A stretch of 64,000 bases of DNA from Pseudomonas brassicacearum (GCF_000585995.1 NZ_CP007410.1:6007001-6071000); one strand, 5' to 3'; positions 51,308-60,848 are shown, counted from the first letter of the stretch. Numbers and translations are program-made. The notes: generated from the sequence alone by a model not told the origin.

Positions 51308-51382
51308 ATGTCCTGGTCCAAACCCGCATATATCGACCTGCGTATCGGTTTCGAAGTCACCATGTACTTCGCCAGCCGTTGA
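51308..51382 (+). CDS. pqqA: PQQ precursor peptide PqqA
   Basis: 24-residue ribosomal precursor of PQQ, too short for most gene finders. It starts [14 protein letters not shown] and ends with SR. The crosslinked residues are Glu16 and Tyr20 in the FEVTMYF segment. A strong AAAGGAG lies nine bases before the ATG. PqqE, with PqqD as chaperone, joins the Glu and Tyr side chains before proteolysis. A terminator-like hairpin follows (51412-51438), which would make pqqA mRNA more abundant than pqqB-E. The 157-bp gap before pqqA should contain the operon promoter. Confidence 0.96.
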   Translation: MSWSKPAYIDLRIGFEVTMYFASR

Positions 51383-51411
51383 TTGCTGCAGGTACTTAAA
51401 CACGCAGCACA

Positions 51412-51438
51412 ACGCCTCGGTCAGCCGGGGCGTTTTTT
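51412..51438 (+). terminator. attenuator/terminator between pqqA and pqqB
   Basis: ACGCCTCGG and CCGGGGCGT form a 9-bp stem with one G-T pair and a TCAG loop, followed by six T. Partial read-through would give high pqqA and lower pqqBCDE expression. Confidence 0.88.
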
Positions 51439-51463
51439 ATTTCGGATTGCAGATGGAGCGGCC

Positions 51464-52375
51464 ATGTTTGTCCAGATTCTAGGTTCCGCCGCCGGTGGCG
51501 GTTTCCCCCAGTGGAACTGCAACTGCGCCAATTGCGCAGGTTTTCGCAACGGCAGCCTGCGGGCCCAGGCGCGCACCCAATCATCCATCGCGATTTCCGA
51601 TGACGGTGTGAACTGGGTGCTGTGCAACGCCTCTCCGGACATTCGCGCCCAGCTTCAGAGTTTCGCCCCGATGCAGCCGGGCCGGGCCCTGCGGGACACC
51701 GGCATTGGCGCGATCATCCTGATGGACAGTCAGATCGACCACACCACGGGCCTGCTCAGCCTGCGGGAAGGCTGCCCGCACCAGGTCTGGTGCACCGACA
51801 TGGTCCATGAAGACCTGAGCACCGGTTTCCCACTGTTCAACATGTTGACCCACTGGAACGGCGGGCTGAGCTGGAACCGTATCGAACTCGACCAGTCTTT
51901 CACCATCCCGGCCTGCTCGAACCTGCGCTTCACCCCGTTGCCACTGCGCAGCGCCGCGCCGCCCTATTCACCGCACCGCTTCGACCCGCATCCGGGCGAT
52001 AACATCGGGCTGATCGTCGAAGACCTGCGCACCGGCGGCAAACTGTTCTACGCCCCCGGCCTGGGCAAGGTCGATGGACCATTGCTGGAGATCATGGCCG
52101 GCAGCGATTGCCTGCTGGTGGACGGCACGATGTGGGACGACGATGAAATGCAACGCCGTGGCGTTGGCACCCGCACCGGTCAGGAAATGGGCCACCTGGC
52201 GCAGAATGGTCCCGGCGGGATGCTGGAAGTGCTGGAGCAACTGCCCAATCAGCGCAAGGTCCTTATCCATATCAACAACACCAACCCGATCCTGGACGAA
52301 GACTCGCCCGAGCGGGCCGAGCTCGTACGCCGAAAGATTGAAGTGTCCTACGACGGAATGAGTATTGAGTTGTAG
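51464..52375 (+). CDS. pqqB: PQQ biosynthesis protein PqqB
   Basis: 303 residues from ATG 51464 ([19 protein letters not shown]). Metallo-beta-lactamase-like fold with CNCANCAG near the N-terminus and [16 protein letters not shown]. PqqB is proposed to hydroxylate the tyrosine moiety of the intermediate or act in its oxidation. A longer frame beginning at 51383 runs through the terminator hairpin and was not used. A REP doublet separates it from pqqC. Confidence 0.94.
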   Translation: MFVQILGSAAGGGFPQWNCNCANCAGFRNGSLRAQARTQSSIAISDDGVNWVLCNASPDIRAQLQSFAPMQPGRALRDTGIGAIILMDSQIDHTTGLLSLREGCPHQVWCTDMVHEDLSTGFPLFNMLTHWNGGLSWNRIELDQSFTIPACSNLRFTPLPLRSAAPPYSPHRFDPHPGDNIGLIVEDLRTGGKLFYAPGLGKVDGPLLEIMAGSDCLLVDGTMWDDDEMQRRGVGTRTGQEMGHLAQNGPGGMLEVLEQLPNQRKVLIHINNTNPILDEDSPERAELVRRKIEVSYDGMSIEL

Positions 52376-52445
52376 GAAGGACGGAACCAATGTGAGGGTG
52401 AAGTTGCGGTGTATCAGTCGACATTGGCATCGGCTGGTAGGACGC

Positions 52446-52540
52446 TATCGCGAGCAAGCTCGCTCCCACAGTGGTCCGAGTGGCACCGGATATCTGTTCC
52501 ACTGCAAAAACCGTGTGGGAGCGAGCTTGCTCGCGATGAG
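52446..52540. repeat. REP doublet inside the pqq operon
   Basis: Facing REP copies (TATCGCGAGCAAGCTCGCTC and complement) in the 213-bp gap between pqqB and pqqC. It could stabilise pqqAB mRNA or dampen pqqCDE. Confidence 0.92.
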
Positions 52541-52588
52541 GCCAGCCCTGACGCCACAGAATCCAACGGTTATTCCCCGGAGACCGAA

Positions 52589-53341
52589 ATGACTGACACC
52601 CCCCTGTCCCCCGCCGAGTTCGAAGCGGCCCTGCGTGCCAAGGGCGCGTATTACCACATCCACCACCCGTACCATGTGGCGATGTATGAAGGCCGCGCCA
52701 CTCGCGAGCAGATCCAGGGCTGGGTCGCGAACCGTTTTTACTACCAAGTGAATATACCGCTCAAGGATGCGGCGATCCTGGCCAACTGCCCCGACCGGGA
52801 GATCCGCCGTGAGTGGATTCAGCGCCTGCTTGACCATGACGGCGCGCCCGGCGAAGACGGCGGCATCGAAGCCTGGCTGCGGCTGGGCCAGGCGGTGGGC
52901 CTGGACCCCGATCAACTGCGCTCCCAGGAGCTGGTGCTGCCGGGGGTGCGTTTCGCCGTGGACGCCTATGTCAACTTCGCCCGCCGGGCTTGCTGGCAGG
53001 AAGCCGCCAGCAGCTCGCTGACCGAATTGTTCGCCCCGCAGATCCACCAGTCGCGCCTGGACAGCTGGCCGCAGCATTACCCGTGGATCGACCCGGCCGG
53101 CTATCAATACTTCCGCACCCGCCTGGGCCAGGCCCGGCGTGACGTGGAGCATGGCCTGGCGATTACCTTGCAGCACTACACCACCCGCGCAGGGCAAGAG
53201 CGCATGCTGGAGATTCTCCAGTTCAAACTGGACATCCTCTGGAGCATGCTCGACGCCATGAGCATGGCCTACGAATTGAACCGCCCGCCCTACCACAGCG
53301 TGACCGGGCAACGGGTATGGCACAAAGGGATCAGCTTATGA
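52589..53341 (+). CDS. pqqC: pyrroloquinoline-quinone synthase PqqC
   Basis: 250-residue all-helical oxidase performing the final ring closure and eight-electron oxidation to PQQ. The start is ATG 52589 ([19 protein letters not shown]), the normal length. Conserved stretches include [34 protein letters not shown] and [16 protein letters not shown]. It is coupled to pqqD by an ATGA overlap. Confidence 0.96.
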   Translation: MTDTPLSPAEFEAALRAKGAYYHIHHPYHVAMYEGRATREQIQGWVANRFYYQVNIPLKDAAILANCPDREIRREWIQRLLDHDGAPGEDGGIEAWLRLGQAVGLDPDQLRSQELVLPGVRFAVDAYVNFARRACWQEAASSSLTELFAPQIHQSRLDSWPQHYPWIDPAGYQYFRTRLGQARRDVEHGLAITLQHYTTRAGQERMLEILQFKLDILWSMLDAMSMAYELNRPPYHSVTGQRVWHKGISL

Positions 53342-53613
53342 GTTTCGACCGCAGCAAAACCCCGCGCTGGCGCCCCGGCTATCGCTTCCAGTACGAACCG
53401 GCCCAGAAAGGCCACGTGCTGCTCTATCCTGAAGGCATGATCAAGCTGAACGACAGCGCTGCGCTGATCGGCGGCCTGATCGACGGTGAACGGGATGTCG
53501 CGGCCATCATCGGCGAGTTGGCGAAGCAGTTTCCCGACGTGCCGGAACTCGATGACGACATCGAGCAATTCATGGAGGTCGCCCGTGCACAGCACTGGAT
53601 CGAACTTGCCTGA
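53338..53613 (+). CDS. pqqD: PqqA-binding chaperone PqqD
   Basis: 91 residues from ATG 53338 ([19 protein letters not shown]), a winged-helix RiPP recognition element that binds PqqA and presents it to PqqE. Motifs are [16 protein letters not shown] and the acidic helix [12 protein letters not shown]. It overlaps pqqC by 4 bp and pqqE by 29 bp, consistent with tight coupling of the PqqD-PqqE pair. Confidence 0.95.
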   Translation: MSFDRSKTPRWRPGYRFQYEPAQKGHVLLYPEGMIKLNDSAALIGGLIDGERDVAAIIGELAKQFPDVPELDDDIEQFMEVARAQHWIELA

Positions 53614-54754
53614 CACCACCGGCCTGCCACCCAAGCCGGAGATCGGCCTGCCGCTGTGGCTGCTGGCGGAGCTGACCTACCGTTGCCCGCTGCAATGCCC
53701 GTACTGCTCCAACCCGCTGGACTTCGCCGAGCAGGGCAAGGAGCTGAGCACCGAGCAGTGGTTCAAGGTCTTTCGCGAGGCCCGGGAAATGGGCGCCGCG
53801 CAACTGGGCTTTTCCGGCGGCGAGCCGCTGGTGCGCCAGGACCTGGCCGAACTGATCGGCGAGGCACGCCGGCTGGGTTTCTATACCAACCTGATCACCT
53901 CCGGCATCGGTTTGACCGAGCAGAAAATCAGCGACTTCAAAAAAGCCGGCCTGGACCACATCCAGATCAGCTTCCAGGCCAGCGACGAACAGGTCAACAA
54001 TCTGCTGGCCGGTTCGAAGAAAGCCTTCGCGCAAAAACTGGAAATGGCCCGGGCGGTGAAAGCCCACGGCTACCCGATGGTGCTGAACTTCGTGACCCAT
54101 CGGCACAACATCGACAAGATCGACCGCATCATCGAGCTGTGCATCGCCCTTGAAGCGGACTTCGTCGAGCTTGCCACCTGCCAGTTCTACGGCTGGGCGC
54201 AGCTCAACCGCGTCGGCCTGCTGCCCACCCGGGAGCAACTGGTGCGTGCCGAGCGCGTCACCAACGAATATCGCACCAAGCTCGAAGCCGAAGGCAATCC
54301 GTGCAAGCTGATCTTCGTCACGCCGGACTACTATGAAGAACGCCCCAAGGGCTGCATGAACGGCTGGGGCAGCATTTTCCTCACCGTCACGCCGGACGGC
54401 ACCGCATTGCCCTGTCACGGCGCCCGGCAACTGCCGGTGCAATTTCCCAACGTGCGCGACCACAGCATGCAGCACATCTGGTACGACTCGTTCGGCTTCA
54501 ACCGCTTTCGCGGCTATGACTGGATGCCCGAGCCGTGCCGTTCCTGCGATGAAAAGGAGAAGGACTTCGGCGGCTGTCGCTGCCAAGCGTTCATGCTCAC
54601 GGGGGATGCCAGCAACGCCGACCCGGTGTGCAGCAAATCCGAACATCACGGGATAATCCTGCAAGCTCGCGAAGACGCCGAGCACGCCACGCAAACCATT
54701 GAGCAACTGGCCTTCCGCAATGAACGAAACTCGCGCCTCATCGCCAAAGGCTGA
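53585..54754 (+). CDS. pqqE: PqqA peptide cyclase PqqE (radical SAM)
   Basis: 389 residues from GTG 53585; the longer open frame lies inside pqqD and was rejected. The radical-SAM cluster motif CxxxCxxC is Cys34, Cys38 and Cys41 in [14 protein letters not shown]. The C-terminal SPASM domain carries the auxiliary-cluster cysteines ([10 protein letters not shown] and [21 protein letters not shown]). PqqE forms the Glu-Tyr carbon-carbon bond in PqqA. It overlaps the next peptidase gene by 35 bp. Confidence 0.95.
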   Translation: MHSTGSNLPDTTGLPPKPEIGLPLWLLAELTYRCPLQCPYCSNPLDFAEQGKELSTEQWFKVFREAREMGAAQLGFSGGEPLVRQDLAELIGEARRLGFYTNLITSGIGLTEQKISDFKKAGLDHIQISFQASDEQVNNLLAGSKKAFAQKLEMARAVKAHGYPMVLNFVTHRHNIDKIDRIIELCIALEADFVELATCQFYGWAQLNRVGLLPTREQLVRAERVTNEYRTKLEAEGNPCKLIFVTPDYYEERPKGCMNGWGSIFLTVTPDGTALPCHGARQLPVQFPNVRDHSMQHIWYDSFGFNRFRGYDWMPEPCRSCDEKEKDFGGCRCQAFMLTGDASNADPVCSKSEHHGIILQAREDAEHATQTIEQLAFRNERNSRLIAKG

Positions 54755-56549
54755 TCCTTTCAGCGCCGCCCAAGCCGTTGCCGCCGGCACCGACTTCTCC
54801 GAACTGCAGGTCGGGCCCCAGGGCCTGTTCTGGAATGAATACCGTCCCGAAGACGGCGCCTGCCGGATCTGGCATTGGCAGGACGCCAAGGCTCGCTGCC
54901 TGACGCCAGACGGATTCAGCGCCCGCAGCCGAGTCTATGAATACGGCGGCGGAGCGTTCTGCCTGAGCGATGACGGCGTGCTGTTCGTCAATGAGGCCGA
55001 CCAGCAGGTGTACCAGCAGTCGCTGACCGGTGAGCGCCCCGTGGCGCTGACCTCGAGCGACTGTCGATATGGGGATCTCGGCTTCGCCGATGGTCAGGTG
55101 CTGGCGGTGGAGGAACAGGCCAATCAGCATCGCCTGGTGTCGATCGGGCTGACGGATCACCGGCGGCATCTGCTGGCTGAAGGCGCGGACTTCTATGCTT
55201 CGCCGACCATCAGCCCCGATGGGCAGCGGCTCGCGTGGATTGAATGGAGTCGTCCGCATCAGCCGTGGACGGCCACGCGGTTGATGCTGGCCGAGCGCAC
55301 TATTTCAGGATGGGGTGCACCATATTGTGTGGCGGGCAACGCTGAAGAAGAGTCCATCCAGCAGCCCCGTTTCGACGACTCGAATCGTCTTTATTGCCTG
55401 ACTGATCGCGGCGGCTACTGGCAGCCCTGGGTTGAGTCGGCCCGCGGCCTGGAACCGCTGTCCGCCGCCGCAGCCGATCACGCGCCCGCGCCGTGGCAAC
55501 TGGGTGGCTGCACCTGGCTGCCGTTGGACGAGCATGCTTACCTGGCCAGTTGGACCGAAGCGGGGTTGGGTCGCCTGGGTCTGTGCCGCAGCGGCGATGC
55601 GAACGAGGACTTTACCGGCACTTACACTCGCTTTCGCAGCCTGGCGCTGGATGAGCAGTTCATCTACGCCATCGCTGCGTCCCCGACCAACCCGTCGGCG
55701 GTCATTGCGATTGGACGGAACAGCCACGAAGTAACGGAGCTGGCCGGTGGCGGCGCACCGCTCCCCGTCGAGCAGATCAGTCAGCCCCGCACCCTGCGAT
55801 ACCCTTCCGGCTCAAGCGAAGCCCATGGGTTCTTTTATCCGGCCATGAGTGCTATCGAGAAACCGCCGCTGGTGGTGTTTATCCACGGCGGACCGACCTC
55901 AGCCTGCTACCCCATCTTTGATCCACGCATCCAGTACTGGACCCAGCGCGGTTTCGCCGTCGCCGACCTCAACTACCGTGGCAGCACCGGCTATGGCCGG
56001 GCTTATCGACAAGCACTGCATTTGAACTGGGGGGTTGTGGATGTCGAGGACGCTTGCGCGGTGGTCGCGCACCTGGACGAGCAAGGCCTGATCGATGGTC
56101 ACTGTGCGTTCATTCGTGGCGGCAGTGCCGGTGGGTATACGACCCTGTGCGCCCTGGCGTTCCATGAGGTGTTCCGGGCCGGCGCCAGCCTCTATGGCGT
56201 CAGCGACCCTGTCGCTCTCAGCCGCGCTACGCACAAGTTCGAAGGGGATTACCTGGACTGGCTGATCGGCGATCCGCAACAGGATGCCGAACGCTACCGC
56301 GCCCGGACGCCGCTGCTGCGTGCCGAGCGGATTCGCGTACCGGTCATCTTCTTTCAAGGCGAGCTGGACGCCGTGGTCGTGCCACAGCAGACGCGGGATA
56401 TGGTCAGGGCTTTAGAGGCGAACGGCGTTACGGTCGAAGCGCACTACTACCCGGATGAGCGTCATGGCTTTCGCAAGGCGGCGAACCAGGCTCATGCGCT
56501 GGAGCATGAGTGGTTGTTTTATCGCCGGGTGATCGAGGACAGCCTGTAG
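54720..56549 (+). CDS. S9 family prolyl-oligopeptidase-type peptidase associated with pqq operon
   Basis: 609 residues from ATG 54720 ([18 protein letters not shown]), overlapping pqqE by 35 bp. An N-terminal beta-propeller (~30-350) is followed by an alpha/beta-hydrolase domain. Catalytic Ser is in [10 protein letters not shown], Asp in GELDAVVVP and His in DERHGF. No signal peptide is visible, so it is cytoplasmic. A similar gene follows pqqE in other Pseudomonas (called pqqM in one P. fluorescens strain, from memory). It could trim the crosslinked PqqA peptide; that role is inferred from the operon. Confidence 0.9.
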   Translation: MNETRASSPKADPFSAAQAVAAGTDFSELQVGPQGLFWNEYRPEDGACRIWHWQDAKARCLTPDGFSARSRVYEYGGGAFCLSDDGVLFVNEADQQVYQQSLTGERPVALTSSDCRYGDLGFADGQVLAVEEQANQHRLVSIGLTDHRRHLLAEGADFYASPTISPDGQRLAWIEWSRPHQPWTATRLMLAERTISGWGAPYCVAGNAEEESIQQPRFDDSNRLYCLTDRGGYWQPWVESARGLEPLSAAAADHAPAPWQLGGCTWLPLDEHAYLASWTEAGLGRLGLCRSGDANEDFTGTYTRFRSLALDEQFIYAIAASPTNPSAVIAIGRNSHEVTELAGGGAPLPVEQISQPRTLRYPSGSSEAHGFFYPAMSAIEKPPLVVFIHGGPTSACYPIFDPRIQYWTQRGFAVADLNYRGSTGYGRAYRQALHLNWGVVDVEDACAVVAHLDEQGLIDGHCAFIRGGSAGGYTTLCALAFHEVFRAGASLYGVSDPVALSRATHKFEGDYLDWLIGDPQQDAERYRARTPLLRAERIRVPVIFFQGELDAVVVPQQTRDMVRALEANGVTVEAHYYPDERHGFRKAANQAHALEHEWLFYRRVIEDSL

Positions 56550-56562
56550 GTAGAGGAAAAAA

Positions 56563-56592
56563 CTGTGGGAGCGAGCAAGCTCGCTCCCACAG
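56563..56592. repeat. compact REP palindrome
   Basis: CTGTGGGAGCGAGC and GCTCGCTCCCACAG with AA between: a 30-bp perfect hairpin made from one REP end joined head-to-head. It lies between the convergent peptidase and Pmp3 genes and probably serves as a bidirectional transcript end. Confidence 0.9.
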
Positions 56593-56628
56593 GGGGTTAG
56601 ACCCTGTAATCAAATTCGCGCCAGGCCC

Positions 56629-56787
56629 TCAGCGCTTGGCGATGATGTACACCGCATGCACGATGCCCGGGATGTAACCCAGCAATGTCAGCAGGATATT
56701 CAGCCAGAAAGCCCCGCCAAAACCGACCTGCAGAAACACACCCAGTGGCGGTAGCAGGATGGCGATGATGATTCGAATGATATCCAT
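56629..56787 (-). CDS. Pmp3/YqaE family small membrane protein
   Basis: 52 residues from ATG 56787 (GGGAG seven bases upstream), beginning MDIIRIIIAILLPPLGVFLQ. There are two membrane helices with the family signature LLPPLGVFLQVG and LNILLTLLGYIPGIVHAVYII. Pmp3-family peptides affect membrane potential and salt or osmotic tolerance and are usually stress-induced. The upstream sequence has GAACCC, 17 bp, then TCAAT, weakly reminiscent of an AlgU promoter. Confidence 0.92.
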   Translation of the reverse strand: MDIIRIIIAILLPPLGVFLQVGFGGAFWLNILLTLLGYIPGIVHAVYIIAKR

Positions 56788-56921
56788 GGATGACTCCCTG
56801 ATTGGCGATGGCTACGTTGCCATACAGCTCATTGACCCCCGACCGCTCGTCAGGGTTCAGTGAAAAACCATCAAGAAAGGCGGCCCGAACGGCCAAACCC
56901 GCGCACTACAAAAAACGCAGG

Positions 56922-56949
56922 CAAAAGAAAACCCCGCCGAAGCGGGGCT
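56922..56949 (-). terminator. UUCG-loop terminator of the Rsm small RNA
   Basis: On the minus strand CCCCGC-TTCG-GCGGGG is followed by TTTTCTTTT, a very strong Rho-independent terminator. No coding gene on that strand ends near it, which points to an RNA gene. Confidence 0.93.
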
Positions 56950-57046
56950 TTGCAGACTGTTTCCCTGACATCCATTTCACTCCGCCATCCTGGCAGAATC
57001 CTACGTGTCCGTGCTGTTGCTTTGCGCATCCTGCGCGACGTCCATG
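56926..57046 (-). ncRNA. rsmY: Gac/Rsm regulatory small RNA (RsmY/RsmX type)
   Basis: A roughly 120-nt transcript predicted from three signals. A perfect GacA site lies about 66 bp upstream (57104-57121), a -10-like TAATCT is at 57053-57058, and a UUCG terminator is at the end. The transcript carries about eight GGA motifs (ATGGACG, GCAGGATGC, ACGGACA, TAGGATT, CAGGATGG, GCGGAGT, ATGGATG, AGGGAAA), several likely exposed in hairpin loops. Such RNAs titrate RsmA/RsmE (CsrA family) and relieve translational repression of secondary metabolism and exoproducts. Which paralogue (RsmY or RsmX) cannot be settled here; the position beside acyl-CoA dehydrogenase and pqq genes resembles rsmY of P. putida, from memory. 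The 5' end is approximate. Confidence 0.87.
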
Positions 57047-57052
57047 TGAAGT

Positions 57053-57058
57053 AGATTA
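57053..57058 (-). promoter_or_regulatory. -10 box of the Rsm small RNA
   Basis: Minus strand TAATCT, about 7 nt before the predicted start and about 45 bp after the GacA site. No good -35 is present, as expected for an activator-dependent promoter. Confidence 0.6.
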
Positions 57059-57103
57059 GCCTTGGATCCAACCTGCCGATAGAGGGAAAATGCCAGCACA
57101 TTG

Positions 57104-57121
57104 TGTAAGCGTTTGCTTACA
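57104..57121. promoter_or_regulatory. GacA upstream activating sequence
   Basis: TGTAAGCGTTTGCTTACA is an exact match to TGTAAG-N6-CTTACA, the element found upstream of rsmX, rsmY and rsmZ. It is embedded in a longer palindrome (57098-57127, 13-bp arms). It lies 13 bp beyond the stop of the acyl-CoA dehydrogenase gene at 57134. Confidence 0.93.
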
Positions 57122-57133
57122 CAATGTCAGTTT

Positions 57134-58912
57134 TTAGAACTGCCCGGGCTCCAGCAAGAACAGCGACTCGCTCCCCGCCTTCACCGAAGCACTCAGGGAA
57201 TGAATACGTGGCAGCAGGCGGGCAAAGTAGAAGCGCGCCGTACCCAATTTGCTCGCGTAGAAATCATCCTGGTTTTCTTTGCCAAAGGCCGCCTTGGCCA
57301 TCAACGCCCACATGTAGGCGTAAGCGGTGTAGCCGAACGCCTGGAGGTACTCCACCGAGGCGGCGCCAATTTCGTTGGGGTTGTTCTTCGCCCGGTCCAG
57401 CAACCATTCAGTCAACTCATCCAGCGTACCGACCGCGTCGTTCAGGGGTTTGGTGAACTCCGCCAGGTCGCTGCTTGCAGTGGCGGTGAAATGGCGGATT
57501 TCATCGGCAAACAGTTTGTAGAACGCACCGCCGGTGCCGACGATCTTGCGCCCCACCAGGTCCAGCGCCTGGATACCGTTGGTGCCTTCGTAGATTTGGG
57601 TAATACGCACATCACGGACCAGTTGTTCCTGGCCCCATTCACGAATGTAGCCGTGACCGCCGAAAACCTGCTGGCCGTGGACCGTGGTTTCCAGGCCCAG
57701 GTCAGTCAGGAAAGCCTTCGCCACCGGGGTCAGCAGTGCCACCAGGTCTTCGGCGCGCTTGCGGGTGGTCGGGTCTTCACTGAACTTGGCGGTGTCCAGT
57801 TGCATCGCCACGTAGGTGGAGAATGCCCGGCCCCCCTCGTTCGAGGCTTTCATGGTCAACAGCATCCGGCGTACGTCCGGGTGGACGATGATCGGGTCGG
57901 CCACCTTGTCCTTGTTCTGCGCGCCGGTTGGCGAACGGCTTTGCAGGCGGTCACGGGCATATTCGATGGCGTTCTGGTAGGAACGCTCACCGGAGGCCAG
58001 GCCCTGGATACCGACGCCCAGACGCTCGTAGTTCATCATGGTGAACATCGCCGCCAGGCCTTTGTTCGGCTCGCCGACCAGATAACCCACGGCTTCGTCG
58101 AAGTTCATCACGCAAGTGGCGGACGCCTGGATACCCATCTTGTGTTCAATCGAGCCGCAGTTGGCCGGGTTGCGGGCGCCCAGGCTGCCGTCGGCATTGA
58201 CCATGAACTTGGGCACCAGGAACAGCGAAATGCCTTTCGGCCCAGCAGGGGCGTCCGGCAGCTTCGCCAACACCAGGTGAATGATGTTCTCGGTGAGGTC
58301 GTGCTCGCCGCCGGTGATAAATATCTTGGTGCCGCTGACTTTGTAGGAACCGTCGGCCTGGGGTTCGGCCTTGGTCCGAATGATCCCCAGGTCGGTGCCG
58401 GCATGTGGTTCGGTCAGGCACATGGAGCCCGCCCAGACACCGGCGTACATGTTCGGCAGGTACGCGGCTTTCAGCTCTTCGCTGGCGTGGGCATTGATCG
58501 ACAGGCAAGCCCCGGCTGTCAGCATCGGGTACAGACCGAAGGACAGGCTGGCGGAGTTGACCATTTCCTCGACCTGGGCGGAAACGGCCTTTGGCATGCC
58601 CATGCCGCCGTAAGCCGGATCACCACCGACACCGACCCAGCCGCCTTCAGCATAAGTCTGATAAGCCTGTGGGAAACCGGCCGGCGTAGTGACGGCGCCG
58701 TCGGCCCAGTGGCAACCTTCTTCGTCAGCCGCACGACTGAGGGGGGCAATGCTCTTGCTGGTGACTTTGCCGGCTTCTTCAAGGATCGCTTCGACAGTTT
58801 CAGCGTCTACGGTGTCGGCCAACGCCGGCAATTGGGCCCAGAGTTTCGTGACCTCGAAGACTTCATTGAGGACGAAGCGCATATCGCGCAGGGGCGCTTT
58901 GTAGTCAGCCAT
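57134..58912 (-). CDS. acyl-CoA dehydrogenase (paralogue 1)
   Basis: 592 residues from ATG 58912 (MADYKAPLRDMRFVLNEVF). This is the ~600-residue FadE-like/AcdA class with an extra C-terminal helical domain, FAD-dependent. Motifs are MCLTEPHAGTDLG, VSGTKIFITGGEHD, GNPNKGL-like GEPNKGLAAMFTMM and, near the catalytic region, QIYEGTNGIQALDLVGRK. It should desaturate fatty acyl-CoA in beta-oxidation. P. aeruginosa has a comparable cluster (PA0506-PA0508, fatty-acid FadE enzymes). It reads toward the rsm promoter, whose GacA site begins just past its stop. Confidence 0.92.
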   Translation of the reverse strand: MADYKAPLRDMRFVLNEVFEVTKLWAQLPALADTVDAETVEAILEEAGKVTSKSIAPLSRAADEEGCHWADGAVTTPAGFPQAYQTYAEGGWVGVGGDPAYGGMGMPKAVSAQVEEMVNSASLSFGLYPMLTAGACLSINAHASEELKAAYLPNMYAGVWAGSMCLTEPHAGTDLGIIRTKAEPQADGSYKVSGTKIFITGGEHDLTENIIHLVLAKLPDAPAGPKGISLFLVPKFMVNADGSLGARNPANCGSIEHKMGIQASATCVMNFDEAVGYLVGEPNKGLAAMFTMMNYERLGVGIQGLASGERSYQNAIEYARDRLQSRSPTGAQNKDKVADPIIVHPDVRRMLLTMKASNEGGRAFSTYVAMQLDTAKFSEDPTTRKRAEDLVALLTPVAKAFLTDLGLETTVHGQQVFGGHGYIREWGQEQLVRDVRITQIYEGTNGIQALDLVGRKIVGTGGAFYKLFADEIRHFTATASSDLAEFTKPLNDAVGTLDELTEWLLDRAKNNPNEIGAASVEYLQAFGYTAYAYMWALMAKAAFGKENQDDFYASKLGTARFYFARLLPRIHSLSASVKAGSESLFLLEPGQF

Positions 58913-59051
58913 GGCAAACCTCGCAGGATCTAAACAGTTGGTTCGTAAGAAAACGGTTTTTGCATGGGTCGGAGTGTACCTCAACAACTTTTGCGACACA
59001 TAGGGTCAACCCATGACCGTTTTGTTATTTTTAGTCACAACCAATAGATTG

Positions 59052-60848
59052 TCAGAGGGCAAACAACTCCGCCGGCAGCTTCATCAGGCAGTCGCTCCCA
59101 GCCTCGACAGCGGCACGATGGGCGGTCGTACGTGGCAGCAGCCGCTTGAAGTAGAACTCGCAGGTCGCCAGTTTGGCCTGACAGAAATCCCCATCACCGT
59201 CACCGCTGTCGAGTTGCGCCTGGGCCACCAAGGCCATGCGCAACCACAGGTAGGCCAGGATGATGTAACCGCTGTACATCAAATAATCCACGGAGGCGGC
59301 GCCAACTTCATCTGGATTCTTCATGGCGGCCATGCCAACCCGAGTAGTCAGCTCGCCCCACTGCTGGTTGAGCCCGTCGAGTTGCGCGACGTACTCCTTG
59401 AGCTGCGGATGTTGCGCGTTGGCAGCGCAGAATTTATGGACGATTTTGGTGAAGCCGCGCAGCAATTTGCCCTGGCTGCCCAGCACCTTGCGCCCCAATA
59501 GGTCCAGGGCCTGGATGCCGTTGGTGCCCTCATAGATCGGCGCGATGCGGCAATCGCGCACCAACTGCTCCATACCCCACTCGCGAATGAAACCGTGGCC
59601 GCCGAACACCTGCATGCCGTGGTTCGTCACTTCCAGCCCGGTGTCGGTCATGAAGGCCTTGCAGATCGGGGTAAGGAAGGCCAGCAGGTCTTCGGCCTCT
59701 TGGCGCGCGGTTTCGTCCGGGCTCAGGTGCGCGGTGTCCAGCAGTTGCGCGGTGAAATAGGTCAGCGCCCGGTTGCCTTCGTTGAAGGCTTTCATGGTCA
59801 ACAGCATCCTGCGCACATCGGGATGGACAATGATCGGATCGGCGGCCTTGTCCGGCGCCTTGGGGCCGGTCAGCGCGCGCATCTGCAAACGGTCATTGGC
59901 ATACTTGATGGCGCCCTGGAAACTCGCCTCCCCCAGACACAGGCCTTGCATGCCGGTGCCGAGACGGGCGTGGTTCATCATGGTGAACATGCAGTTCAAG
60001 CCCTTGTTCGGCTCGCCGATCAGGAAGCCCTTGGCGTCATCAAAGTTCAGCACGCAAGTGGCCGACGCCTTGATGCCCATCTTGTGTTCGATCGAGCCGC
60101 AGGCAACGCCATTGCGCGCCCCCGCCTCGCCGCTGGTGTCGGGCAGGAACTTGGGCACGATGAACAGCGAGATGCCCTTGGTCCCCGCAGGAGCGTCCGG
60201 CAGCTTGGCCAGCACCAGGTGGATGATGTTGTCGCTCATGTCGTGTTCGCCGGCGGAAATGAAGATCTTGCTGCCGGAGATCGCATAGCTGCCGTCGGCC
60301 TGGGGCACGGCCCGGGTCTTGATGATGCCCAGGTCCGTGCCGCAGTGGGCTTCGGTCAGGCACATGGTGCCGGTCCACTGACCGGCGGTGAGTTTGCTCA
60401 GGTAGGTCTGCTTCTGCGCTTCGGTGCCATGGGCGTGAATGGCCGACATGGCGCCGTGGGTCAGGCCCGGGTACATGCCCCAGGAGGTATTGCTGGAGCC
60501 GATCATCTCGCTGATGACCAGGCCCAGGGAGCTGGGCAGGCCCTGGCCGCCATAGCTCGGATCCGCCGCCAGCCCGTGCCAGCCGCCCTCCACGTACTGT
60601 GCGAAAGCCTGCTTGAAACCGGTAGGCGTGGTGACGACGCCGTTGTCGAAGTGGCAGCCTTCTTCGTCACCCGGGCGATTGAGCGGCGCCAGCACGTTCT
60701 CACAGAATTTGGCGCCTTCCTCGAGGATCGCGCTGACCATGTCCGGGCTGGCATCGCTGGCGCCCAGCTCGGCATAACGGCCATGGAAATCGAAGACGTG
60801 ATCGATCAGGAAACGCATGTCGCGCAGCGGGGCTTTGTACTCGGGCAT
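59052..60848 (-). CDS. acyl-CoA dehydrogenase (paralogue 2)
   Basis: 598 residues, start MPEYKAPLRDMRFLIDHVF with AGAAAACC upstream. The order of motifs matches the first copy: MCLTEAHCGTDLG, ISGSKIFISAGEHDM, GEPNKGLNCMFTMMNHARLG and PIYEGTNGIQALDLLGRK. It shares the KAPLRDMRF N-terminus with paralogue 1 but is closer in several motifs to paralogue 3 (CGTDLG, ISAGEHDM). Chain-length preference cannot be read. It is separated from paralogue 1 by 139 bp, so each probably has its own promoter. Confidence 0.92.
   Translation of the reverse strand: MPEYKAPLRDMRFLIDHVFDFHGRYAELGASDASPDMVSAILEEGAKFCENVLAPLNRPGDEEGCHFDNGVVTTPTGFKQAFAQYVEGGWHGLAADPSYGGQGLPSSLGLVISEMIGSSNTSWGMYPGLTHGAMSAIHAHGTEAQKQTYLSKLTAGQWTGTMCLTEAHCGTDLGIIKTRAVPQADGSYAISGSKIFISAGEHDMSDNIIHLVLAKLPDAPAGTKGISLFIVPKFLPDTSGEAGARNGVACGSIEHKMGIKASATCVLNFDDAKGFLIGEPNKGLNCMFTMMNHARLGTGMQGLCLGEASFQGAIKYANDRLQMRALTGPKAPDKAADPIIVHPDVRRMLLTMKAFNEGNRALTYFTAQLLDTAHLSPDETARQEAEDLLAFLTPICKAFMTDTGLEVTNHGMQVFGGHGFIREWGMEQLVRDCRIAPIYEGTNGIQALDLLGRKVLGSQGKLLRGFTKIVHKFCAANAQHPQLKEYVAQLDGLNQQWGELTTRVGMAAMKNPDEVGAASVDYLMYSGYIILAYLWLRMALVAQAQLDSGDGDGDFCQAKLATCEFYFKRLLPRTTAHRAAVEAGSDCLMKLPAELFAL

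Noticed and set aside
51383..51463. N-terminal extension of pqqB
   Set aside because: The in-frame extension runs through the pqqA terminator hairpin; the start at 51464 gives the standard PqqB N-terminus.
57098..57127. Palindrome first read as a bidirectional terminator
   Set aside because: The core matches the GacA element exactly and an RNA gene with its own strong terminator follows, so a regulatory site explains it better.
57101..58933. 610-codon plus-strand frame over acyl-CoA dehydrogenase paralogue 1
   Set aside because: Fully antisense to a conserved enzyme; its start overlaps the rsm promoter palindrome and the product is His/Gln/Arg-rich without homology.
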